The notes below the pieces were generated by a model, which did not search any database, was not told where the DNA came from, and saw nothing but the letters and a program-made list of their open reading frames with translations. This document shows, one piece after another, positions 1 through 5,226 of a stretch of DNA of 5,226 bases. The stretch's first letter is position 1. Each line of letters starts with the position of its first letter. A program made the translations under genes and the position numbers. This DNA is from Actinomycetota bacterium (GTDB taxonomy: Bacteria > Actinomycetota > Acidimicrobiia > Acidimicrobiales > JAHWKP01): contig JAHWKP010000123.1 in NCBI GenBank assembly GCA_019347775.1, positions 1 to 5,226 of the forward strand, given 5' to 3'.

Positions 1-1208
1 CTGAACTGCGCCATGTTGGCGGCCGCGTCGTCGGGGCTCTGCCGGGTGTCGCTGGTGTAACAGCACACCGGGAAGGTGGCCGTCGCCTCGATCTCGCCGC
101 CGCAGGCCTCCACCTGCTCCCGCACCAGCTCGGCCAGCTTGATCCGGTCTTCGTGGTTCTCGTCGGTTGTATGGAATAGCCCGAGCTTGCGGGTTTGGTT
201 GTTCAAAGAGCCACCGGCCAGCACTGCCGGCTTGCCCACGACCTTCTGGCAGACGTACGTGGAAAAGGACTCGGCCTGGTATTCGATGGTCGGGTCGAAG
301 CCCCAGATGAGCTTGGGGAACCTGCGGAAGAAGTCCTGGCTCTTGCCGGTGAGAGTCCCGAAGTTGAGTACGCCCCGGCGGGCCATCTCCGAGACGTAGT
401 CGACCTCGTTGCCGCCGAAAGCGACGTCGCTGATGACGGCGAAGGGCTTGACTCTGGCGTAGTTGTCGGCGGCATGGGCGCGCCGCGACTCGGGGCTGCA
501 GCTGCTGCCGCAGTCGTCGAAGTACACGTAGAAGTGGACCAACCGGCCGTAGGTCTGGAAGCGCTCATTGAAGTAGCGCTGCCAGGCGCGGTAACCCTCC
601 ACCAGCAGGTGCTCGTCATCCTTCGGCGGCTCGAAGAGGTCGAAGAACTCGTCCTCAGGCCTGACCTCACGGCCCTTGGAACCACCGGTCTCGGCGATGA
701 AGGAGTCGATGTAGACCAGGAGCCGGATCTCTTCACGGGTCACGCCCTGGTAGGTGGCGCCGAAGTTGTCGCCATCGAAGTAGGCCACGCAAGGAGGCGA
801 CGTCGGGTCCTCGGTCTGGCGGGGTGGGTTACCGACGCACTTCTTCGTCGACGGATTGACCCCCTGGCCGCCCGGCAACGGGGGTAGATCGCCCGGTCCT
901 GCTCCGTCGCCTCCTTCGGCGTCCTCGGCGACTCCGGGGCTCTGGCCGAGGCCCAGCCGATCGAGGTTGCCGGCGGGTGGAGGTGGCTCGTCGGAGTCCT
1001 CCGGCGGGACCGGCGCGTACTCCAACGTCTCGGTCGGATTCGTCTGAGGAAGGTTCAGCGCACTCGGGAGCACGGCGATCGCCAGAAGCAGGGCGACGAG
1101 GATCGTCACGAGCGGCGGATACTTGCGGCTCCAGTCCGAGCCCGCGGGCTTGTCGCTTACAGCAGAGCGTTCTTCGGCGAGTTCGCCCGCCTTCTGAGCT
1201 TCGGCCAT
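1..1208 (-). CDS. Membrane-anchored substrate-binding-protein-like protein, paralogue B (3' end beyond the window)
   Basis: The 402 visible residues begin at the ATG at 1208-1206; the C-terminus lies beyond position 1. Residues 1-29 are a hydrophilic, probably cytoplasmic tail ending in Arg-Lys. Residues 30-54 form one hydrophobic helix. Residues 60-120 are an acidic Pro/Gly-rich linker. From about 124 comes a type I periplasmic-binding-protein-like domain (ligand-binding family of Leu/Ile/Val-type transporters), with lobe 1 at about 158-320 and lobe 2 starting at about 340 (KLGLFHTTDEN). It aligns along its whole visible length with the product of the gene at 2364-4226: about 91% identical over residues 25-168, roughly two thirds by eye after that. 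Cysteines 124, 140, 320, 369, 382 and 383 are shared; a C-GSS-C pair at 233/237 is unique to this copy. No lipobox is seen, so it is probably a signal-anchored extracellular receptor or binding protein. Ligand unknown. It starts 41 bases after the protease stop codon. Confidence 0.85.
   Translation of the reverse strand, partial: MAEAQKAGELAEERSAVSDKPAGSDWSRKYPPLVTILVALLLAIAVLPSALNLPQTNPTETLEYAPVPPEDSDEPPPPAGNLDRLGLGQSPGVAEDAEGGDGAGPGDLPPLPGGQGVNPSTKKCVGNPPRQTEDPTSPPCVAYFDGDNFGATYQGVTREEIRLLVYIDSFIAETGGSKGREVRPEDEFFDLFEPPKDDEHLLVEGYRAWQRYFNERFQTYGRLVHFYVYFDDCGSSCSPESRRAHAADNYARVKPFAVISDVAFGGNEVDYVSEMARRGVLNFGTLTGKSQDFFRRFPKLIWGFDPTIEYQAESFSTYVCQKVVGKPAVLAGGSLNNQTRKLGLFHTTDENHEDRIKLAELVREQVEACGGEIEATATFPVCCYTSDTRQSPDDAAANMAQF
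1..1208 (-). repeat. Diverged gene-scale direct duplication (partner copy at 3013-4226)
   Basis: The partial third gene matches 3013-4226 in the same orientation over its whole visible length, with small indels. The copies lie about 3.0 kb apart with the protease gene between them. At the start of both genes the DNA differs mainly at third codon positions, so this is an old gene duplication kept under selection, not a recent repeat or insertion element. Confidence 0.85.
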
Positions 1209-1220
1209 GGCGAGACGTTA
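1209..1220 (-). promoter_or_regulatory. Possible leaderless -10 element for paralogue B
   Basis: On the minus strand TAACGT (1220-1215) fits the actinobacterial -10 pattern TANNNT. It is followed by exactly six bases and then the ATG, which would place transcription start on or next to the A of the start codon. No Shine-Dalgarno is present before this ATG, consistent with a leaderless transcript. No convincing -35 is seen. If real, it would give internal expression of the third gene separate from read-through of the operon. A short match like this can arise by chance. Confidence 0.35.
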
Positions 1221-1249
1221 CTTATGGGCCGCGTCCGTTTTGCCGCGGG

Positions 1250-2302
1250 TCAGCCCCGGAGAAGCTCCGTCACCGTGTCGCGGACGAGCGTCGAGTAAGC
1301 CTGATTTACCGGGTCCGGCGCGGGCAGGGTGCCGGCGCGGGCATGTCCGATCGCGGGCGGGAGCTGGTGGAGGTCGAGCACTCCATGGCCCTCGACGTTC
1401 GGCGGCAGGGCCGTGTCGCGGGACGAGAACTTCAGCAGGTCTTCGAGGCGGGCGACGTCGAGTTCTCGGCCCGCCGAGCGCGCTTCGTCGATGAGGCGGG
1501 CGCCGAAGCCGGCGACGAACGGAGCGCTGAAACTGGTACCCGTCGCCTTGGCGTAGCCGCCGCTCTTGTGGGCGGCGATGGGAGAGAAGTCGGCCACGAC
1601 TTCCGGGTCCGTCGTCACGAGGGCCCCACTTGCGCCGGCCGCTCCGACGGCCAGCACGTCGGGCGAATTCCCGTAGCCCTTCAACATGCCGGGCTCACCG
1701 GGTATGGCGGCGTTGAGGAATCCGTTGCCGTTGGAGACAACGACTAGGACGCCGGCATCCCGGGCCGCCGAGATGGCCTCGTAGAGCCACCGGTCCGAGA
1801 GAAGGACGAAGCCGGATCCGATGCTCATCGAGATGACGTCGGCGCCAACCGTTTCGGTTGCCCACTCGAAGGCGGCCGACAAGTCGCCCGAAATGACGCT
1901 TCCCTTGGGACCGCTGCCGACCTTCGCCATGGCCAACTTGCCGCCAGGAAACGCCGCCGGTGATTTCTCGTCCGAACGGTTGCGGCCGACCGCCATGGAG
2001 GCTGTAGCCGTGCCGTGGCCGTGGACGTCGTAGGGCTCGGGGAAAACCGGGTCCCACAGGTCGCCGGGCCCGGGGTAATGCCCTTCTGCGTCGTCGCTGA
2101 AGTCCCACCAGCCGACGATTTGGTCGTCGGGATCACCTGGGCCGCCGTAATCGAACTCCGGGTGGTGCGGATTGATGCCGGTGTCGATCACTGCCACGAC
2201 CACCGGATCCGATGCAGCCGCCTGGCTGGGGACCGCGGACATGCCGACAGCCGCGACGAGCACCCCGCTGACGAGCGCTGCTAGAACCCGCTTTGACCTC
2301 AC
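1250..2302 (-). CDS. Secreted subtilisin-family (S8) serine protease
   Basis: This 350-residue protein starts at the GTG at 2302-2300. That start gives a clean signal peptide: RSKR, a hydrophobic stretch at about 7-21, and Ala-rich cleavage candidates near residues 28-30. The frame stays open upstream to an ATG at 2461, but that would overlap the preceding gene by 98 bases and bury the signal peptide. The catalytic triad is intact: Asp40 in AVIDTG, His96 in HGHGT and Ser257 in GTSFSAP. Asn193 in SNGNG fits the oxyanion-hole position. The catalytic domain begins about ten residues after the likely cleavage site, so the usual I9 propeptide of about 80 residues is missing. The mature part has no cysteine and no C-terminal membrane helix. 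Subtilases hydrolyse peptide bonds, usually with broad specificity; the substrate here is unknown, but the flanking anchored proteins are obvious candidates. No clear ribosome binding site precedes the GTG. Confidence 0.93.
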   Translation of the reverse strand: MRSKRVLAALVSGVLVAAVGMSAVPSQAAASDPVVVAVIDTGINPHHPEFDYGGPGDPDDQIVGWWDFSDDAEGHYPGPGDLWDPVFPEPYDVHGHGTATASMAVGRNRSDEKSPAAFPGGKLAMAKVGSGPKGSVISGDLSAAFEWATETVGADVISMSIGSGFVLLSDRWLYEAISAARDAGVLVVVSNGNGFLNAAIPGEPGMLKGYGNSPDVLAVGAAGASGALVTTDPEVVADFSPIAAHKSGGYAKATGTSFSAPFVAGFGARLIDEARSAGRELDVARLEDLLKFSSRDTALPPNVEGHGVLDLHQLPPAIGHARAGTLPAPDPVNQAYSTLVRDTVTELLRG

Positions 2303-2342
2303 CCCTACATGTTCGCCGACGGACGCGCCTTCACCTGCGCGC

Positions 2343-2362
2343 CCTGCCCCCGGAGGGGCAGG
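2343..2362 (-). terminator. GC-rich intercistronic hairpin after paralogue A
   Basis: A perfect inverted repeat, CCTGCCCC and GGGGCAGG separated by four bases, begins one base after the TAG stop (2366-2364) of the upstream gene. In the minus-strand transcript the loop is UCCG. No U-run follows, so it may be a U-less terminator or attenuator, or a hairpin that protects or processes the mRNA between the first gene and the protease gene. The pairing is seen directly; the role is inferred. Confidence 0.5.
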
Positions 2363-2363
2363 C

Positions 2364-4226
2364 CTAGACGGGGTAGGGCCAGTACACGACGGCCACGCTG
2401 CGGCCGGTGCAGGGCTCCTGGCCGGTGATGTGGGCGTCGATGTTGCCGGGCGGATGCTCACCGGTCAGGTAGCGCTTGCCGCCCTGAATGGATCGCCAAC
2501 ATCCGGGACGGTTGTCGCCGGGCGCCTCGCCGTCCGCGTCCCAGATCACGGCCTGGGTGTCCTTCACGCAGGTGTAGTCGTTCTCGTTGTAGAAGCAGGC
2601 CGGCACCTGCGGGTTGTCGGATCTCACAGGCGGAATGGCGTGGTAGCCCTTGTCAACCGAGCTAGGCCCGAGCCGGGGGCCGGCGACCTGGATCCCGGTG
2701 AACAGCTGGGTCAGATTGCGGTAGGGCTCGCACATCCAATGCATATCGGGCTTCGGCCGCGATGCGCCCGCTTCCCGCAGCGCCTGGTAGCACAGCTGCT
2801 GTTCGATTCCTGGCTCGTACGGCTCGGCCGACACCGCGATGGCGTGGCCGTCGAACGCGGCGCTGTTGGACGAGAGACGCACGGGATGGTTCGTGTCGAG
2901 CGTCCCGTCACCGAGTACGAGCCACTCCGGGTAGTAGTTCTGAGCGGCCGCTGCTCGCCCGTGGTGGCCCTCGATCCCTCCGGGCCACAGGATCGTCGTG
3001 ATGCCGGCGGACTGGAATTCACTCATGTTCGCCGCCGCGTCGTCGGGGCTCTCGTCGTTTCGCATCGCGTAGCAGCAGGTCGGGAACGTCGCCCTCATCT
3101 CGATCTGCGCGCCGCATTGCGCGATCTGCTCCTCCACCAGCTCCGCCAAGCGGATGAGCCCCGGGTAGTTCTCGTCCGTGGTGTGCAGTATTCCGAACTT
3201 CCGGGGCGTTCCGTTCTGGCCCGGGTTGCCCGACAGCACAGTCGGGTGACCGACCACCTTCTTGCAGACGTACGAGCTGTAGGTCCTCGCCGCCAGCTCG
3301 ATGGAGGGCTGGTAGCCCCACACCAGCTTGGGGAAGCGGCGGAAGAACGACTCCTCTTTGGAGTTGAAGGATCCGAAGTTCAGCACTCCGCGGCGAGCCA
3401 TCTCCTCGACGTAATCGAGTTCGTTCCCAAGAGCGTCGGTGAGGACGGCGAAAGGCTTCACCCGCGCGTAGCCCTCCGAGGCGTCGGCGCGGCGGGCCTC
3501 GGGGCTGCTCGAGCGGTTTCCGAAGTGAAGGAAGAAATGAGCGAGCCGCCCATAAGTTTGGTAGCGCTCGTTGAAGTATCGCTGCCACGCCCGGTAGGCC
3601 TCCACCTGAACGTGCTCGCGTTCGCCCTCTTCGGGGGGCTCGAACAGGTCGAAGAAGGTGTTCTCGGGGCGCGACTCTTGTCCCCGCGAACCGCCCGTCT
3701 CCGCAACATTGCCGTCGATGTAGATAAGGAGGCGGATCTCTTCACGCGTGACCCCTTGATAAGTCGCGCCGAAGTTGTCGCCGTCGAAGTAGGCGACGCA
3801 GGGAGGAGAAGACGGGTCCTCGGTCTGGCGGGGCGGATTGCCAACGCACTTCTTCGTCGACGGGTTGACGCCCTTGCCACCCGGCAACCCGGGCACGTCA
3901 CCGCCGCCGGCGCCATCACCGCCTTCGGCGTCCTCGGCCACGCCGGGGCTCGATCCGAGTCCCAGCGAGCTCAGGTTCCCGTCCGCGGGAGGCGGCTCGT
4001 CGGAGTCCTCCGGCGGCACCGGGGCGTACTCCAGGGTCTGGGTCGGGTTCGTCTGAGGCAGGTTCAGCGCGCTCGGCAGGACCGCGATGGCCAGCAGCAG
4101 CGCGACGAGAATGGTGACGAGCGGCGGGTACTTCCGCGCCCAATCTCCCCCGGTGCCTGTCGGTTCGGCGACGGCCGGCGTGGAAACCGACGGGCGCGCT
4201 TCGTCTGGAGGGTTCTGCTCGGCCAT
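2364..4226 (-). CDS. Membrane-anchored substrate-binding-protein-like protein, paralogue A
   Basis: This complete 620-residue protein is well above the roughly 380-420 residues of ordinary branched-chain amino acid binding proteins. Residues 1-32 are a hydrophilic N-terminal tail. Residues 33-54 form one hydrophobic helix preceded by Arg-Lys, predicting the N-terminus inside and the bulk outside. Residues 66-125 are a Pro/Gly/Asp/Glu-rich linker. C127 and C143 flank VGNPPRQTEDP. The type I periplasmic-binding fold follows: lobe 1 at about 163-325 (EEIRLLIYID, KPFAVLTD, VLNFGSF) and lobe 2 from about 342 (RKFGILHTTDEN, then SAGITTILWPGG and EWLVLGDG). The C-terminal part is rich in Trp, Tyr and Cys. 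Twelve cysteines lie after the helix, an even number that would allow six disulfides. There is no lipobox cysteine next to the helix, unlike typical Gram-positive binding lipoproteins. No transporter subunits lie nearby, so a receptor or scaffold role is as likely as import. The ATG matches the paralogue's MAE start but has no Shine-Dalgarno. Confidence 0.88.
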   Translation of the reverse strand: MAEQNPPDEARPSVSTPAVAEPTGTGGDWARKYPPLVTILVALLLAIAVLPSALNLPQTNPTQTLEYAPVPPEDSDEPPPADGNLSSLGLGSSPGVAEDAEGGDGAGGGDVPGLPGGKGVNPSTKKCVGNPPRQTEDPSSPPCVAYFDGDNFGATYQGVTREEIRLLIYIDGNVAETGGSRGQESRPENTFFDLFEPPEEGEREHVQVEAYRAWQRYFNERYQTYGRLAHFFLHFGNRSSSPEARRADASEGYARVKPFAVLTDALGNELDYVEEMARRGVLNFGSFNSKEESFFRRFPKLVWGYQPSIELAARTYSSYVCKKVVGHPTVLSGNPGQNGTPRKFGILHTTDENYPGLIRLAELVEEQIAQCGAQIEMRATFPTCCYAMRNDESPDDAAANMSEFQSAGITTILWPGGIEGHHGRAAAAQNYYPEWLVLGDGTLDTNHPVRLSSNSAAFDGHAIAVSAEPYEPGIEQQLCYQALREAGASRPKPDMHWMCEPYRNLTQLFTGIQVAGPRLGPSSVDKGYHAIPPVRSDNPQVPACFYNENDYTCVKDTQAVIWDADGEAPGDNRPGCWRSIQGGKRYLTGEHPPGNIDAHITGQEPCTGRSVAVVYWPYPV

Positions 4227-4235
4227 GAGGACGGA

Positions 4236-4264
4236 AGGCTAAGTCACCGACCCCACCATGTCCG
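4236..4264 (-). promoter_or_regulatory. Candidate promoter of the minus-strand operon
   Basis: On the minus strand CGGACA (4264-4259) shares four bases with the -35 consensus. It is separated by 17 bases from TAGCCT (4241-4236), which fits TANNNT. Only nine bases then remain to the ATG at 4226, so the transcript would be leaderless or nearly so. This agrees with the missing Shine-Dalgarno. Found by eye only; chance matches are common. Confidence 0.35.
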
Positions 4265-4273
4265 GTCGCCAGA

Positions 4274-4301
4274 TTCACTATCGATTGCAGATATGTAGGA
4301 T
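4274..4301 (+). promoter_or_regulatory. Candidate plus-strand promoter for the MoxR-type gene
   Basis: TTCACT (4274-4279) and TAGGAT (4296-4301), 16 bases apart, resemble -35 and -10 elements of a primary-sigma promoter. They lie in a locally A/T-richer patch of the divergent intergenic region. Transcription would begin about 90 bases before the ATG at 4399, leaving a leader that contains the hairpins at 4328-4368. Assigned by eye, without a scoring model. Confidence 0.3.
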
Positions 4302-4327
4302 GAGCGGCGTCGGTCACAAGCCGGCAA

Positions 4328-4368
4328 GGCGAAGGGGTTTCTGACCCCCGCCAAAAATAAAAGCCCCT
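4328..4368 (+). promoter_or_regulatory. Leader segment with two competing hairpins before the MoxR-type gene
   Basis: GGGGT (4334-4338) can pair with ACCCC (4344-4348) around a five-base loop, extended by GGC (4328-4330) with GCC (4350-4352). Alternatively AGGGGTTT (4333-4340) can pair with AAA and CCCCT (4360-4368) around one bulged G. The two folds share the same G-run and cannot form together. The A-rich stretch 4353-4362 lies between. No plus-strand U-run follows, so a simple intrinsic terminator is unlikely. The base pairing is seen; a regulatory role is speculative. Confidence 0.25.
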
Positions 4369-4398
4369 ATCGCCCAGCAACAGGACGGTTACCGCCCC

Positions 4399-5226
4399 AT
4401 GGCCCAGCGCTCCCCACGCCGACGCTCTCCTTCCCGCTCGACCTCCAAGTCCGCCTCTAGCTCGAGCTCCGCACGGACGCTCAGCAAGTCGGCACAGATC
4501 GGGAAGTCGAGGTCCTCCAGCCGCACCGGCCCGATGTCCGCCGCGCAGTTCAAGAAGAACTTCGACGGCGTCATCGACAACGTGGAGTCGGTGATCAAGG
4601 GAGTGCCCGCTGTTTGTCGCCTGTCATTGGCCGCGATGCTCTGCGAAGGCCACATCCTCTTCGAGGACCTTCCCGGCACCGGCAAGTCGATGCTGGCCCG
4701 TGCCCTGGCCGCATCGATCAGCGCCACCGCCAACCGGGTGCAGTGCACCCCGGACATGCTGCCCGGCGACATCACCGGATCGTCCATCCTCGATCAGCGC
4801 AAGGGCGAATTCGAGTTCCGCCCGGGCCCGGTCTTCTGCAACGTCCTGCTGGCTGACGAGGTCAACCGGGCCACGCCGAAGACCCAGTCCTCGCTCCTCG
4901 AGGCCATGGGTGAGCGGCGGGTCTCGGCCGACGGTGTCACCTACGACCTGCCCCGGCCCTTCCTCGTTCTCGCCACGCAGAACCCGGTCGAGCAGGCGGG
5001 AACCTTCCCGCTTCCCGAAGCCCAGCTCGACCGGTTCATCTTCAAGCTCGCCATGGGCTACATGAACCGTGAGTCTGAGTTCGAGGTCATGTTCGACAAC
5101 GCCGTCCGGTTCTCGATCGAAGACCTCGAGGAGCGCGGCGGAGTGATCTCCACCGACGACGTGCGGGCCATGATCAGCTACGCCACCACGGTCGAGGTGT
5201 CCGACGAAGTCGCCTTCTACATCGTC
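4399..5226 (+). CDS. MoxR-family AAA+ ATPase (3' end beyond the window)
   Basis: The visible 276 residues run from the ATG at 4399 off the window end. Walker A is EDLPGTGKS (residues 89-97), Walker B is VLLADEVNR (149-157), sensor 1 lies in LATQNP (191-196), and the MoxR hallmark FPLPEAQLDRF covers 203-213. MoxR proteins are hexameric cytoplasmic ATPases that act as chaperones, often for metal insertion or assembly of envelope complexes, and are often followed by DUF58 and von Willebrand A-domain genes; none is visible here. Residues 1-45 form an unusual tail with 17 Ser, 8 Arg, 3 Lys and no acidic residue, before the normal N-terminal helix (about 49-70). An alternative ATG at 4534 would remove the tail, but no ribosome site precedes it. 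A weak AGGACGG (4382-4388) precedes the chosen start at a long spacing. The family call is firm; the start is less so. The gene is divergent from the protease cluster, so a functional link is only suggested. Confidence 0.92.
   Translation, partial: MAQRSPRRRSPSRSTSKSASSSSSARTLSKSAQIGKSRSSSRTGPMSAAQFKKNFDGVIDNVESVIKGVPAVCRLSLAAMLCEGHILFEDLPGTGKSMLARALAASISATANRVQCTPDMLPGDITGSSILDQRKGEFEFRPGPVFCNVLLADEVNRATPKTQSSLLEAMGERRVSADGVTYDLPRPFLVLATQNPVEQAGTFPLPEAQLDRFIFKLAMGYMNRESEFEVMFDNAVRFSIEDLEERGGVISTDDVRAMISYATTVEVSDEVAFYIV

Noticed and set aside
195..887. A 230-codon plus-strand frame opposite paralogue B
   Set aside because: It is the same antisense shadow, in the frame matching the shadow over paralogue A. 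No domain or start signal supports it.
1229..1248. Inverted repeat CCGCG / CGCGG between the protease and paralogue B as a terminator
   Set aside because: It has only five pairs with a ten-base loop and no U-run in the minus-strand direction; such repeats are expected by chance in GC-rich DNA.
1250..2302. Identification of the protease as a type VII secretion mycosin
   Set aside because: Mycosins carry a C-terminal membrane helix and occur with ESX genes such as EccC and the WXG100 pair. The C-terminus here is hydrophilic (ending TVTELLRG) and no ESX gene is visible.
2303..2461. N-terminal extension of the protease from an ATG at 2461
   Set aside because: It would overlap the end of paralogue A by 98 bases, is low-complexity Pro/Ala/Ser sequence, and would place the signal peptide inside the protein. 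The GTG at 2302 gives a clean secretion signal.
2172..4298. A 708-codon open frame on the plus strand opposite paralogue A
   Set aside because: It is antisense to a gene with a clear protein fold and a paralogue whose differences fall at third codon positions of the minus frame. Long antisense frames are usual in high-GC DNA, and the translation is Arg/Val/Gly-rich with no recognisable domain.
4243..4317. Imperfect inverted repeat GTCACCGA / TCGGTCAC as an operator in the divergent promoter region
   Set aside because: One mismatch in eight and a spacing of about 60 bases make it weak, and no regulator gene is visible to support it.
4389..4787. A 132-codon minus-strand frame opposite the MoxR-type gene
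   Set aside because: The plus frame carries Walker A, Walker B, sensor 1 and the MoxR hallmark, so this is a shadow.

Overview
The window looks like chromosomal DNA from a high-GC Gram-positive bacterium (Actinomycetota). Third codon positions are strongly G/C, one gene uses a GTG start, and genes start without a clear Shine-Dalgarno. The motif CVGNPPRQ-EDP-SPPC followed by YFDGDN-GATYQGVT resembles large substrate-binding-protein-like proteins I associate from memory with Acidimicrobiia-type actinobacteria; that placement is an inference. I saw no mobile element, tRNA, rRNA or CRISPR array.

Layout. Three genes lie head to tail on the minus strand, read from right to left. The first (4226-2364) encodes a 620-residue membrane-anchored, cysteine-rich protein with a type I periplasmic-binding-protein fold. 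The second (2302-1250) encodes a secreted subtilisin-family (S8) serine protease with an intact catalytic triad and almost no room for a propeptide. The third (1208 to beyond position 1) encodes a close paralogue of the first, cut by the window edge. Gaps between them are 61 and 41 bases, so they probably form an operon. A strong GC hairpin follows the first gene, and a possible leaderless promoter precedes the third. A 172-base divergent intergenic region (4227-4398) separates this cluster from a plus-strand MoxR-family AAA+ ATPase (4399 to beyond 5226), also cut by the edge, which carries an unusual Ser/Arg-rich N-terminal tail.

How the genes may work together. The two paralogues place a ligand-binding-type domain outside the membrane on a single N-terminal helix and an acidic Pro/Gly linker. 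No ABC permease or transport ATPase is visible. With a secreted protease between them, they could be extracytoplasmic receptors, scaffolds or protease partners rather than ordinary importer subunits. The most informative signal is that the transmembrane and linker segments are about 91% identical between paralogues at protein level while many codons differ synonymously. This points to strong selection on the anchor itself, perhaps because both bind a common membrane partner. The function of the locus is unknown to me.
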